From NCBI RefSeq assembly GCF_030410515.1, contig NZ_JAUHHD010000003.1, positions 310,001-374,000 of the forward strand: a stretch of 64,000 nt of DNA. The letters are read 5' to 3'. Source of the DNA: Arthrobacter sp. YD4 (lineage in GTDB: Bacteria; Actinomycetota; Actinomycetes; Actinomycetales; Micrococcaceae). A model generated the notes under the pieces. That model searched no databases. It was not told where the DNA came from and saw only the letters and a list, made by a program, of their open reading frames with translations. Shown here piece by piece: positions 17,936 through 27,655 of the stretch (position 1 is its first letter; each line of letters opens with the position of its first letter). The position numbers were made by a program, and so were the translations under genes.

Positions 17936-17967
17936 GTACGACGGCGGGCGCCCGCCCGCCGTCGTAC
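17936..17967 (+). terminator. Hairpin between nrdE and nrdF
   Basis: GTACGACGGCGGG (17936-17948) pairs with CCCGCCGTCGTAC (17955-17967) around a six-base loop, 20 bases after the nrdE stop. A GCTTTAACTT stretch follows, so it may act as a partial terminator or as a processing and stability element that sets the NrdE:NrdF ratio. Confidence 0.65.
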
Positions 17968-17998
17968 GCTTTAACTTAGAGAACCAACCCAACATTGA

Positions 17999-18982
<984 letters not shown>

Positions 18983-19094
18983 TCCCTAACTAGTTGTAAT
19001 GTCTTAGAACAATGCTGGATTTCCGCGGATTGAATCTCATGTAGGTGTTCAATCGGGGAACTGATCTCTGCCTATCACAAAGAAAAGAGTACAG

Positions 19095-20090
19095 TTGAAG
19101 ACGGTCTCCTTTTTCAACCACAAAGGCGGCGTGGGTAAGACCACGCTTCTTTTCAATGTTGGTCTTGCAATGGCGAAGCATGGGAAGACCGTCCTATTTA
19201 TCGACGCTGATGCGCAAACAAACCTAACAGGCGCGGCTCTTTCTTCGGATAAATATGAGGAGGTTCTGAACCGGAAAGCGACTATTTACAACGCGCTGGA
19301 ACCGGTTATCAAAACCATTGGTGAACCGAATTTTGTCGAACCCGTCAAAATTCGCGACGGAGCCTATCTCCTGCCGGGAGACATCCGCCTAAGCGAATTC
19401 GAAGAAGTTCTTCCCGCGGCATGGACCGATAGTATCGCGGGAATCTACCAAGGCTTTCAGCGGACCACAGCTGTAGACCGGCTAACGAGGCACCTGGCGG
19501 CTCAAGTAGGAGCTGACTATGTTTTGGTGGACTTGGGCCCAAGTGTAGGTGCTCTCAACAGGGTGGTTATGCTTGGCTCGGATGGATTTGTCGTCCCGCT
19601 TGCCCCGGATCTTTTCTCCCTGACGGCACTTCCGAGCGTGGGAAAGAGTGTCCATCGGTGGGTTGAAGAGTGGCGAACAGCTAAGCAGTCGGCTGCCAGA
19701 ACGGGTGTTGCTGATGACCTTCCGTATGATCTTCCTGCTGGTACTCCGTCTCCGCTGGGCTACGTTAGCCAGCAATTCGCTAGCTATCGGAGCGCTCCTG
19801 CTGCGGCATTCCAGAGGTGGATTGACAAGATACCGCAGACGTACGAAAGCGGGGTCGTGGGACCCCTGCGAAGTGCAGGAGTGACTATCCCGGCGGCTTC
19901 TGCGAGGCTGGGCGAAGTTAAGAACCTATCGAGTCTCGTACCTATGGCTCAGCAGAAGAATTTGGCCGTATTTGAGTTGACAGGCTCGGAAGCTCGCGGC
20001 TCTCAATATACGCGGGCGCAGGATACATTGAAGTTGTTCAAGGATCTCTCGGACCGGATAGTAACGCGTTTGGATCAGGTCGTTGTCTGA
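19095..20090 (+). CDS. ParA/MinD-like P-loop ATPase in AT-rich insert
   Basis: This 331-residue protein has the deviant Walker A box of the ParA family (FFNHKGGVGKTTLLFN, residues 6-21), Walker A' FIDADAQTNLTG and the switch motif VLVDLGPSVGALNRVV. The central and C-terminal parts, with PLGYVSQQFASYRSAPAAAFQRW, are larger than in plasmid ParA and match orphan ATPases on mobile DNA. The TTG start follows AAAGAG. GC is near half, against two thirds or more in neighbours, pointing to recent transfer. It overlaps the PIN-domain gene by eight bases. No ParB gene or centromere-like repeats are seen, so partition is unlikely; a sensor or switch for the nuclease is more plausible. Confidence 0.8.
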   Translation: MKTVSFFNHKGGVGKTTLLFNVGLAMAKHGKTVLFIDADAQTNLTGAALSSDKYEEVLNRKATIYNALEPVIKTIGEPNFVEPVKIRDGAYLLPGDIRLSEFEEVLPAAWTDSIAGIYQGFQRTTAVDRLTRHLAAQVGADYVLVDLGPSVGALNRVVMLGSDGFVVPLAPDLFSLTALPSVGKSVHRWVEEWRTAKQSAARTGVADDLPYDLPAGTPSPLGYVSQQFASYRSAPAAAFQRWIDKIPQTYESGVVGPLRSAGVTIPAASARLGEVKNLSSLVPMAQQKNLAVFELTGSEARGSQYTRAQDTLKLFKDLSDRIVTRLDQVVV

Positions 20091-21000
20091 AATCGTTGCA
20101 GTGTTTGACACAAATTCTCTCCCTTTGGCCGGACCGCTAAATACGAATTTCTGGCGGTCTATTTTCCAACTTTGCAAAACTACGGGTATCGAGCCCGTTC
20201 TCCCGGAGATAGTCCTGCACGAATCGATGAATCTGAGAATGACGCGAGCTGCAGAGGCTACAGAAAACTTGTATTCCGCCATAAACCAGCTGAGCAAGTT
20301 CACTGACGCGCCGAGTGTTTACCTACCGTCAGTAGAAGACATGGGCCGGGACTGGGAATACGAGCTGAGGTCGACTTTTACTGTAGTCCCTATTTCGGGC
20401 GATGATGCGCTGGAGGCGCTCAAGCGGGAGGCACTTCGCCAACCGCCTGCCAGGGGCGGCGTCGGTGCCCGCGACAGTGCTATTTGGCTTACTGCTTCGA
20501 GGCTGGCGTCTCAGGGTAAGGTCGTCAATCTGATCAGCAAAAATACAAAAGATTTCGCATCAGATGCTCAAGGTGGTTTGCACCCGAAACTTCAAGATGA
20601 TTTGTTGGGTGCTGAGGGTAGTGTAAAGTACTTCACTTCCATTAGAGGTTTTATGGACAGTATCGCTACAAAGGTTCCGGCCCCGGCCCTGAAATCACAT
20701 GCCGCTCAGGACGTGTTCTCAGACGTTCTCAGGGAGGTTGCTCTGGAGTATCTCCAAAGTGATGATCTCGATGTAGCACCGGAAAAGGTTGCGATATCGC
20801 AGGCACGACTCTCTGCGGTTTCGTCCTCTACTGCATACCTCGTTTCCGATACTATTCTGGCCTTAGTGACCGGAGAAGCCACTCTCGTTTCCGAAGACGG
20901 TAACGACCTTCTAACCCTGAATTTCGATGCTTGGGTTAACTTTGAGCCTAATGGCGGACCACCAACTTCGGCGGAGATTATTGAATCAACCCTCAAATAG
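20083..21000 (+). CDS. PIN-domain (DUF4935-like) putative ribonuclease
   Basis: The 305-residue product starts with a PIN fold: catalytic Asp9 in VFDTNSLPL, acidic residues Glu42/Glu47 in LPEIVLHESMNL, Asp131 in GARDSAIWLTASRLA, and Asn154/Asp157 in SKNTKDF. PIN proteins are metal-dependent RNases, many of them toxins. The C-terminal third (after about residue 200) is unlike a simple VapC and may bind the partner. The TTG start lies inside the ATPase gene, so the two are translationally coupled. The same low GC marks both. The arrangement suggests an ATPase-controlled nuclease, perhaps for phage defence; this is inference. Confidence 0.75.
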   Translation: MSEIVAVFDTNSLPLAGPLNTNFWRSIFQLCKTTGIEPVLPEIVLHESMNLRMTRAAEATENLYSAINQLSKFTDAPSVYLPSVEDMGRDWEYELRSTFTVVPISGDDALEALKREALRQPPARGGVGARDSAIWLTASRLASQGKVVNLISKNTKDFASDAQGGLHPKLQDDLLGAEGSVKYFTSIRGFMDSIATKVPAPALKSHAAQDVFSDVLREVALEYLQSDDLDVAPEKVAISQARLSAVSSSTAYLVSDTILALVTGEATLVSEDGNDLLTLNFDAWVNFEPNGGPPTSAEIIESTLK

Positions 21001-21030
21001 GCAGCTGCGGGACTTGAATTTCAAAGTGTT

Positions 21031-22500
21031 TTAGCGCTTGGTCAAAAGAGCTCCGCTGAATGGCGAAAGGAAATCCGGCCAGAGTGGAGGTTCCCAATCC
21101 TGTTGCTCGCTCCGGTAGCGGCGTCCAGTGGGGGAGACCCATTCCGGCGGCTTCTGTGGCGTGGCGGAAGTCGGTTGCCACGCCGTGGTGTGTCTGAGCC
21201 GGTGATGCTTCCGGCACGGCTGGCCGAGGTTACTGATGCCGGTGGTCCCGCCGTTGGCCCAGGCAAGCAGGTGATCTGCTTCCGTAACGAGGGAAGAGTT
21301 GTTGCAGCCTGGGAAGGAGCACTTGGCGTCGCGCAGCCGAAGCCATTGCCGCATAGCCTTGGGTATCCGGTAGCTGGTGCGGCCGATCTCCAGTGGCGCA
21401 CCATCCCGGGGATCCACCAGCACCCGGTAGAACGAGTCCGCCCCGTCCGCCACCAGCCTCCTGGCCGTCGACGGCGGGATCGGTCCGAAGCCATCCAGCG
21501 TTGCAGGCTCATCGGTCAGCCCCAGTAGTGATAGCACCGGGACGGTGACCAGCACCTGCGCCCGCGGGACCGGCGCCCGGCCAATGGTGGACGCGGAGGC
21601 GGTCCCCTCAATACCAGGTCCGGCGTCGCCGTCGACGTAGCCATCGGAACGGTCGGCCAGCAACAGGGTAACGGCCACGTCCGCACGGAGCTGGGCCAGT
21701 GTCCGCGGCTCGTCCGGTCCCTGCAAAGCACGGGAGGCGGAGGTGAGCCGGTCGAAGATTCCGGCCGCTTCCACCGCCGGTAGATAGGCACTCAGCCAGG
21801 CCATGCCGTCCCGGTCGGGGTGAAACTCCACCCGCCGGTCGGCCGCGCCGCGGGTGTGCCGGGCCTCGATGCTGTCAGGATGATGCCGCTCGTGCCAGGT
21901 CCTGGCCTTTGCCCGGAACCGTCCGGGGACGAGTTCACCTGCGTAACAGCCGCGGGCCGGTGAGGAGTCGTCCGGGTCGAGGAAGTGACTCTCCAAGGCC
22001 GTGGCACCGGCGGGGGAGAGACTCGAGGCTTCGTCCACCATGATCCGAGCGTGCTGCCAGGAAACCTTGCCGGCACGCAACGCGCCCAGCGTCAGGGGCA
22101 GCGACGTCGTCAGGGACAACGCTTCGCAGATCAGTGCCGCGGCGGACCGTTCACTGACCGTCAGCACACCCGCGATTTCCGCGACCGTGCCCATCTCCCG
22201 TGCGGTGCACTCCTGGGGCGATGAGCTAATCCCGGCAACGACCTCCGCAAGCCGGACGTATTCGGCAGTCAGGTGGACCTTCAGCGCGGCGGCCCGGGAT
22301 TCCACGCGGGCAACTTCCGAGAGCCCGTCCAGGCAGGCATCGGCGAGCAAACGGGCTGGATCGGAGTCGTGCCCAAGCGCAGGGCTGGTGACAGGGCAGG
22401 AGAGCAGCAGCTCAAGCGCGGCGGCGGACTGCCTCAGGGCCGCGACCGCCGCCCTGATGCCTGCATTGACGCCATAATCGAAAGCCTCTCCGCTCTCCAT
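21031..22500 (-). CDS. DUF222 and HNH endonuclease domain protein (13E12-type)
   Basis: A 489-residue protein with an N-terminal DUF222 region (about residues 60-330) and a C-terminal HNH nuclease (KCSFPGCNN, then EADHLLAWANGGTTGISNL and CRKHHRLRH, about residues 395-440). The paired Cys residues suggest a zinc-stabilised HNH. These proteins are multi-copy and mobile-like in actinobacteria (the mycobacterial 13E12 repeat family); their role is unproven. Composition matches the host, unlike the AT-rich pair beside it, whose PIN gene runs convergently and ends 30 bases away. The ATG at 22500 gives the usual family length. Confidence 0.88.
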   Translation of the reverse strand: MESGEAFDYGVNAGIRAAVAALRQSAAALELLLSCPVTSPALGHDSDPARLLADACLDGLSEVARVESRAAALKVHLTAEYVRLAEVVAGISSSPQECTAREMGTVAEIAGVLTVSERSAAALICEALSLTTSLPLTLGALRAGKVSWQHARIMVDEASSLSPAGATALESHFLDPDDSSPARGCYAGELVPGRFRAKARTWHERHHPDSIEARHTRGAADRRVEFHPDRDGMAWLSAYLPAVEAAGIFDRLTSASRALQGPDEPRTLAQLRADVAVTLLLADRSDGYVDGDAGPGIEGTASASTIGRAPVPRAQVLVTVPVLSLLGLTDEPATLDGFGPIPPSTARRLVADGADSFYRVLVDPRDGAPLEIGRTSYRIPKAMRQWLRLRDAKCSFPGCNNSSLVTEADHLLAWANGGTTGISNLGQPCRKHHRLRHTTAWQPTSATPQKPPEWVSPTGRRYRSEQQDWEPPLWPDFLSPFSGALLTKR

Positions 22501-22625
22501 GACTCAACACTAGGGCGGAGCACCGACATTCAAACCCGGACGCAGGCTCATCCGTGTCCGGGACCGGCGAGAGATAGCACGCCGGCGCGTAAGACCGGGG
22601 ACTGCCAACCAGCTCCAAGCCTCCC

Positions 22626-23690
22626 TCAGAACGCGTAGCGGATCCGACAATAGGGCGCGATGTCGGCGATGAGCTGCGTCAGTTGCCCCACGTAGCCTGC
22701 CTTGGCTCCCGACCGGTAGCGGACGTTCGTGAATCCGTTCGACGAGACCTTTGACTCCTGCAGGTCCGGGCGCCAGAGTGCCTGCTCAGCCTGCGGGTGC
22801 CAGCCCAGATTTACCTCGTGGAGCCCCTCGTTGTGCGTCAGAAAGATGACCTCCGCCGCGAGTTGGGCCTTCGCGGCGTCAGTCAGGGTGGCGTCGAGCT
22901 GACGCAGCAGTTCCTCCCAATCGTGCAGCCAGGTGTCCGTGATGATGACGGGGGAGAAGTTCACGTGCACCTCGTAGCCGGCTTCAACAAAGTCGTTGAT
23001 GGCGGCCATTCGTTCAGCCATCGGCGAGGTCCGGACGTCGACGGACTTGGCCAGGGCCGCGGGCATCAGGGAGAAGCGGATCCTGGTGTGGCCGCCGTGG
23101 TCCCACGCGAGCATTGCCGGGTTCACATATTTGGTGGCAAACGAAAGCTTCGCGGTGGGCAGGTCGCGGAAGAGCATGACCAGGTCTTCCACGTTGTCGC
23201 TGATCAGGGCGTCGACGGAGCAGTCGCTGTTCTCGCCGATGTCGTAAACCCAGAGCTCCGGATCGCACTGGTTGGGCTCCAGCTTGATGCCCTGGCGCGT
23301 GGCATGCCGCTCCAGCGTCCGGGCGATGTCGTCGATGTTCGCGAACACGGTGACCGGGTTGCTGTACCCCTTGTGCCGGGGCACATAGCAGTAGGCGCAA
23401 GCCATGGCGCAGCCGTTCGCCGTCGAGGGTGCAATGAAATCCGCCGACCGGCCGTTGGGTTTGACGGTCAGCGACTTCTTGACGCCGAGGACCAGTGCCT
23501 CCGTCTTGATCCTGGACCAACGCGGCACGTTCGTTTCATTCCCGTGGACCTCGGGGATGTTCCAGTGGCTATCGACAAGGACGACGTCGGCGTCCGGCCA
23601 GCGTGCGACGATTTCCCTGCCCCGGGGTAGTTCCAGTGCCGCGGGCTGGGCATAGATGCGCCGGATCTGTAGCAGGCGGTTGAACTCCAC
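22626..23690 (-). CDS. Spore-photoproduct-lyase-like radical SAM protein
   Basis: This 354-residue radical SAM protein has the cluster-binding pattern C-x3-C-x2-C at Cys94, Cys98 and Cys101 (NGCAMACAYCYVPRHKGY), the arrangement of spore photoproduct lyase rather than the usual Cx3Cx2C-phi form alone. Other matches to SplB are LSFATKYVNPAML, RIRFSLMP and the TSPMAERMAAINDFVEAGYEVHVNFSPVII segment. SPL repairs the thymine dimer formed in UV-irradiated dry DNA. The host is not an endospore former. By eye the SplB hydrogen-donating cysteine (EASCTSD) aligns with Glu (IGENSD), with a Cys two residues later, so substrate or mechanism may differ. It sits downstream of rlmN on the same strand. Confidence 0.82.
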   Translation of the reverse strand: MEFNRLLQIRRIYAQPAALELPRGREIVARWPDADVVLVDSHWNIPEVHGNETNVPRWSRIKTEALVLGVKKSLTVKPNGRSADFIAPSTANGCAMACAYCYVPRHKGYSNPVTVFANIDDIARTLERHATRQGIKLEPNQCDPELWVYDIGENSDCSVDALISDNVEDLVMLFRDLPTAKLSFATKYVNPAMLAWDHGGHTRIRFSLMPAALAKSVDVRTSPMAERMAAINDFVEAGYEVHVNFSPVIITDTWLHDWEELLRQLDATLTDAAKAQLAAEVIFLTHNEGLHEVNLGWHPQAEQALWRPDLQESKVSSNGFTNVRYRSGAKAGYVGQLTQLIADIAPYCRIRYAF

Positions 23691-23717
23691 GATTCCTTTC
23701 CCCTGCGGGCCCGGGGA

Positions 23718-24962
23718 CTACTCGTCAGCGGCGGCGAGCTGGCCGCAGGCGCCGTCGATCTCCTTGCCACGGGTGTCGCGGAGGGTGCAGGGGACCCCGG
23801 CGGCGCGGAGCCGGGCGATGAATTCCTGGGCCACCGGCTTCTCCGAGGCGGTCCAGATGGAACCCGGCGTCGGGTTCAGTGGGATCGGGTTGACGTGCAC
23901 CCAGCCGCGGCCGCGCTGGTTCAGCTTCTTGGCCAGCAGGTCGGCGCGCCACGGGTGGTCGTTCATGTCCTTGATCAGCGCGTACTCGATGCTGACGCGG
24001 CGGCCGGTCTTGCGGTAGTACTCGTACGCGGCGTCGATGGCCTCGTCGACCTTCCAGCGGTTGTTCACCGGGATCAGCTCGTCGCGGAGCTCGTCGTCGG
24101 GCGCGTGCAGTGACAGTGCGAAGGTGACCGGAATTTCCTCGTCGGCCAGCTTGCGGATGGCCGGGACCAGGCCCACAGTGGAGACGGTGATGTTGCGGGC
24201 CGACATCCCCAGTCCCTCGGGGGACGGGTCCACGAAGCGGTGCAGCGCCGCCATGACACGCTTGTAGTTGGCCAGCGGTTCACCCATGCCCATGAAGACA
24301 ATGTTGGTGACGCGCTCGTCGTCGTGCTCCTTGGGGCCCAGCTCGCCCGCCGCGATGGCACGGTTGGCGGCGACCACCTGGTCCACGATCTCCGCGGTGG
24401 ACATGTTGCGGGTCAGCCCCGCCTGGCCGGTGGCGCAGAACGGGCAGTTCATGCCGCAGCCGGCCTGCGAGGACACGCAGAGCGTGATCCGGCCGGGGTA
24501 GCGCATCAGCACGGACTCGACCAGGGCGCCGTCGAACAGCCGCCAGAGGAACTTGATGGTGTCCCCGTTGTCCGTGCGGAGGCGGCGGACCTCGGTCAGC
24601 AGCGGCGGGAACATCTCGGCCACGAGCTCCTCGCGCCCGGCCTTGGGCAGGTCGCTCATCGCCGCCGGATCCGTGGTCCAGTGCTGGAAGTAGTGCGTGG
24701 AGAGCTGCTTCGCGCGGAACGCGGGAACACCCATCTCCTTGAGCTTCGCGGCGCGCTCCTCCAGCGTGAGGTCAGCTAGGTGCGCCGGCGGCTGCTTCAC
24801 CCGCGGCGAAGCGAACTGGAGGACCGGCCGGCCCTCCGAGGTGCGCGCCTGCTCCCAGCCTTCCGCCGTCGGGCGGACCTGCGGGCGTGCGCTGCCGACG
24901 GCGTCGCCGCCCTTCGCGCGGGTACGGTCGGGGGCGTCGGAGGGGGAAGTTGAGGAAGTCAT
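23718..24962 (-). CDS. rlmN: Dual-specificity RNA methyltransferase RlmN
   Basis: RlmN methylates C2 of A2503 in 23S rRNA and A37 in some tRNAs by radical SAM chemistry. The 414-residue product has the cluster motif CGMNCPFC in [33 protein letters not shown], the SAM-binding [16 protein letters not shown], and the second catalytic cysteine near the end in IDGACGQLA. An Arg/Pro-rich N-terminal extension of about 50 residues is common in actinobacteria. I start at ATG 24962 (MTSSTSPSD), though GTG 24992 stays open. It is probably the first gene of a unit with the SPL-like gene, 27 bases downstream. Confidence 0.95.
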   Translation of the reverse strand: MTSSTSPSDAPDRTRAKGGDAVGSARPQVRPTAEGWEQARTSEGRPVLQFASPRVKQPPAHLADLTLEERAAKLKEMGVPAFRAKQLSTHYFQHWTTDPAAMSDLPKAGREELVAEMFPPLLTEVRRLRTDNGDTIKFLWRLFDGALVESVLMRYPGRITLCVSSQAGCGMNCPFCATGQAGLTRNMSTAEIVDQVVAANRAIAAGELGPKEHDDERVTNIVFMGMGEPLANYKRVMAALHRFVDPSPEGLGMSARNITVSTVGLVPAIRKLADEEIPVTFALSLHAPDDELRDELIPVNNRWKVDEAIDAAYEYYRKTGRRVSIEYALIKDMNDHPWRADLLAKKLNQRGRGWVHVNPIPLNPTPGSIWTASEKPVAQEFIARLRAAGVPCTLRDTRGKEIDGACGQLAAADE

Positions 24963-25118
24963 CCTTTCTATTGTCCCACGCCGTTCTACCACACGCTAAG
25001 CGCGGGGCAGCCCGGCGGCCGGGCGCGGCACCGGCGGGCCGCACCCAGGGGCCGCGCCCGCTGCTGCATCCGGCGTCCGGCACCCGCCGTCCGGCGGCCA
25101 GTGCATCGGGGACGATCC

Positions 25119-26093
25119 CTAGTAGCCCGCGACCTCGTGCGGGACGTACGGGCTCTCCAGTTCGGCCATTTCCTCAGGCGTCAGCGTCAGCTCCAGCGAG
25201 GCGAGGGCGTCCTCCAGGTGCTGCGCCTTGCTGGCGCCGACGATCGGGGCGCTGACCACGCTGTTGGCTCGAACCCACGCCAGGGCCACCTGCGCACGGG
25301 GGACACCGCGGCGCTCGGCGCTGGTTCGGACGGCGTCTGCCACGGCGCGGTCGCCGCTCTCGGCGCTGTAGAGGGTCTTGCCGAACGCATCCTTTTCCGA
25401 GCGGTTGGTCTTCTCGTCCCAGTCCCGGGTGAGCTTGCCGCGGGCCAGCGGGCTCCAGGGCAGCACCCCGATCTTCTGGTCCGCGCAGAGTGGGAACATC
25501 TCGCGTTCCTCCTCGCGGTAGACCAGGTTGTAGTGGTCCTGCATGGTGACGAACCGGGTCCAACCGTTGAGCTGCTGCAGGTAGAGCGCCTTGCTGAACT
25601 GCCAGGCGGCCATCGAGGACGCGCCGATGTAGCGCACCTTGCCGGCCTTGACGACGTCGTGCAGTGCCTCGAGCGTCTCCTCGATCGGCGTCGAAGGGTC
25701 CCAGCGGTGGATCTGGTAAAGGTCGATGTAGTCGGTGCCCAGCCGGGTGAGGCTGGCGTCCAGTTCCGCGAAGATGGCCTTGCGAGAGAGTCCGCGCCCG
25801 TTGGGGCCGGGGCGCATGACGCCGTGGACCTTCGTGGCGATGACGGTGTCCTCGCGGCGGGTGAACTCGGCAAGGGCGCGGCCCACGATCTCCTCGCTGG
25901 AGCCGTTGGAGTAGACGTTCGCCGTGTCGAAGAAGTTGATTCCCGCGTCCACGGCCTGCCGGATCAGTGGACGGCTCTCCTCCTCGGGCAGGGTCCACGG
26001 GTGCGGTCCCCGCTCGGGGTCCCCGTACGTCATGCAGCCCAGGGCCAGCGGTGAGATGTCCATGCCGGTGTTGCCGAGTTTGATGTAATCCAC
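25119..26093 (-). CDS. Aldo/keto reductase
   Basis: A 324-residue NADPH-dependent reductase of the voltage-gated K-channel-beta-like AKR branch. Catalytic residues are visible: Asp and Tyr in NFFDTANVYSNGSSEEIVG, Lys in VIATKVHG and His in YIDLYQIHRWD; the cofactor-binding end has APIVGASKAQHLEDAL. The GTG at 26093 (DYIKLGNTGMDIS) follows GGAAGG, whereas the upstream frame to 26165 is basic filler. Substrate cannot be deduced. It stands alone, after the alpha/beta hydrolase gene on the same strand. Confidence 0.92.
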   Translation of the reverse strand: MDYIKLGNTGMDISPLALGCMTYGDPERGPHPWTLPEEESRPLIRQAVDAGINFFDTANVYSNGSSEEIVGRALAEFTRREDTVIATKVHGVMRPGPNGRGLSRKAIFAELDASLTRLGTDYIDLYQIHRWDPSTPIEETLEALHDVVKAGKVRYIGASSMAAWQFSKALYLQQLNGWTRFVTMQDHYNLVYREEEREMFPLCADQKIGVLPWSPLARGKLTRDWDEKTNRSEKDAFGKTLYSAESGDRAVADAVRTSAERRGVPRAQVALAWVRANSVVSAPIVGASKAQHLEDALASLELTLTPEEMAELESPYVPHEVAGY

Positions 26094-26183
26094 GTCTGCC
26101 TTCCGTCGCAAATCCCACGGCCGCCGGTGTGGCCTTCGCCCCACGTTAGGCGACGAGTCTGACAAATTGCGAGGAACGCACAG

Positions 26184-26852
26184 TCAGTGGGAGGAGAGGA
26201 TTGCGACGACGGCGTCCGCGACGGCGCCGGGCTGGCCAAGGAACGGGGAGTGGCCCGAATCCAGGGCCTCGTACGTGGTGCACCGGCGGGCCATCCGCAA
26301 CTGGAGCGTGGGGTCGAGGGCCTTGTCCTGCCGGCAGACGATGTACGTGCTCGGCGTCGTCAGCCAGGCGGTCCGTGCCGGGACACCGCGGCCATGCCCC
26401 GAACGCTGGGGAACGAGCAGGGACGTGGCCCTGGCTCGGTCTTCGGGACTGCAGTCGGCATAAAGGAGGTCTCCGGCTAACTCCGGCCGCAGGCGTGAGG
26501 TCCCGTCGTCGTGGTGCTCGACGATGCTGTTGATGAGGGCCGCACGTCCGCCGAGGGAGGCGCCGCTCTCTCCAGTCGCCGGGACGAAGGCCGCGACGTA
26601 GAGGAGGTGGCTGATCCGCTCAAGCCCCGTTACGACGGACCCGCCATAGGAGTGCCCCAGGACCAGCGGCGGGGACGCGCAGGAATCGACGACGGATTGG
26701 ACGGCGTCCGTGTCGGCGGCGAGCGAGCCGCGATGAAGGTGGGGCGCATGAACCGTCAGGCCCCGCGAACGCAGTTCCTCGACGAGCTTGGCGAAGTGCC
26801 GGGGTTGGTGCCACAGGCCGTGAACCAGGACCACCTCGGCACGTGCCGGCAC
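26184..26852 (-). CDS. Alpha/beta hydrolase
   Basis: A 222-residue alpha/beta hydrolase with the oxyanion motif VVLVHGLWHQPRHF at the start, the nucleophile elbow LVLGHSYGGSVV, a late acid (RQDKALDP) and the catalytic histidine in ALDSGHSPFLGQP. This pattern resembles salicylate-esterase or methylesterase-like members. The GTG at 26852 lies only five bases after the stop of the methyltransferase gene upstream, so the two form an operon; the longer frame to 26966 lies inside that gene and is rejected. Substrate unknown. Confidence 0.85.
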   Translation of the reverse strand: MPARAEVVLVHGLWHQPRHFAKLVEELRSRGLTVHAPHLHRGSLAADTDAVQSVVDSCASPPLVLGHSYGGSVVTGLERISHLLYVAAFVPATGESGASLGGRAALINSIVEHHDDGTSRLRPELAGDLLYADCSPEDRARATSLLVPQRSGHGRGVPARTAWLTTPSTYIVCRQDKALDPTLQLRMARRCTTYEALDSGHSPFLGQPGAVADAVVAILSSH

Positions 26853-26857
26853 CGGCC

Positions 26858-27646
26858 CTACACTCCCTTGAGCAGGGCGAAGTAGCCGGGAACCTGCTGG
26901 GGGAGCCCCTCCGGCTTCATCGGAACAACCTCGATGTTGACCGGCCCCTCGGAACGCAGCTCCCACTCAGAGGCCGGGAAGGCACGCTGCCGTTCCGCCC
27001 CGCCGAACCGTCCCGGCCGGGGGAGGTGCTGCAGTGCCCGCTCCAGTTGCCGGGGGACGTGGTGGTGGCTGGCGCCGAGCGCGGTGAGGTAGTCCAGGCT
27101 CGATCCGGGGAAGTTAGTTTCGGCGAGGAACACCTGGCCCTGGCCGGCCACCAGCGTGCAAAGGTTCGCGGCCAGTGCGGCCTGGTGCGCGGGATCCAAC
27201 ACGTGGAAGACGCCCCGGACAAACACGTTCGCCGGACCGAGCCGGTCCAGGAGCTGCTCGCCGGCACCCTCGCCGGTGGCGTCAACGGCCAGGAAGTCTG
27301 CGTTGGGGATGGTCCGGGCCTCGTGGGCCGCGCGGGCAACGGCCCCGGGGGAGACGTCGATGCCGAGGACCTGCGGGAAGAGCCCGGCCAGCCAGCGGGT
27401 GTGCGTGCCGTTGCCGCAGCCGACGTCGATGACGGGCAGGGCCGGATCGAAGGCGTCCAGCAGGACGCTGGCATACTGGGCGTGTTCCGCAGCGGAATCC
27501 GAATCCCAGAGGACATCGCCGTCGCTGCCGGTCGCGCGGACGCCGGTCCAATACCGGTCCCACGCCGTGTGCGGGTCCCGCGGGGCCTTGGAGGTCAGGC
27601 GCACCACCGTCGGGACAAGGAGCAGCTGCTGCCAGAGCTTGGACAT
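26858..27646 (-). CDS. Class I SAM-dependent methyltransferase
   Basis: A 262-residue methyltransferase with motif I VIDVGCGNGTHTRWLAGLF, motif II LGIDVSPGAVARAA and a later AANLCTLVAGQGQVFLAE strand. It fits the thiopurine-methyltransferase-like small-molecule class, but the substrate is unknown. The ATG at 27646 lies nine bases after the GGDEF-EAL gene stop, and the alpha/beta hydrolase follows by five bases, so it may be expressed with both. Confidence 0.82.
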   Translation of the reverse strand: MSKLWQQLLLVPTVVRLTSKAPRDPHTAWDRYWTGVRATGSDGDVLWDSDSAAEHAQYASVLLDAFDPALPVIDVGCGNGTHTRWLAGLFPQVLGIDVSPGAVARAAHEARTIPNADFLAVDATGEGAGEQLLDRLGPANVFVRGVFHVLDPAHQAALAANLCTLVAGQGQVFLAETNFPGSSLDYLTALGASHHHVPRQLERALQHLPRPGRFGGAERQRAFPASEWELRSEGPVNIEVVPMKPEGLPQQVPGYFALLKGV

Positions 27647-27655
27647 CCGCTTACT

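Noticed and set aside
19095..20090. ParA gene as part of a plasmid partition locus
   Set aside because: No ParB gene, no centromere-like repeats and no replication gene nearby.
24963..25118. A small gene between rlmN and the aldo/keto reductase
   Set aside because: The only frames are compositionally biased and lack a ribosome site.
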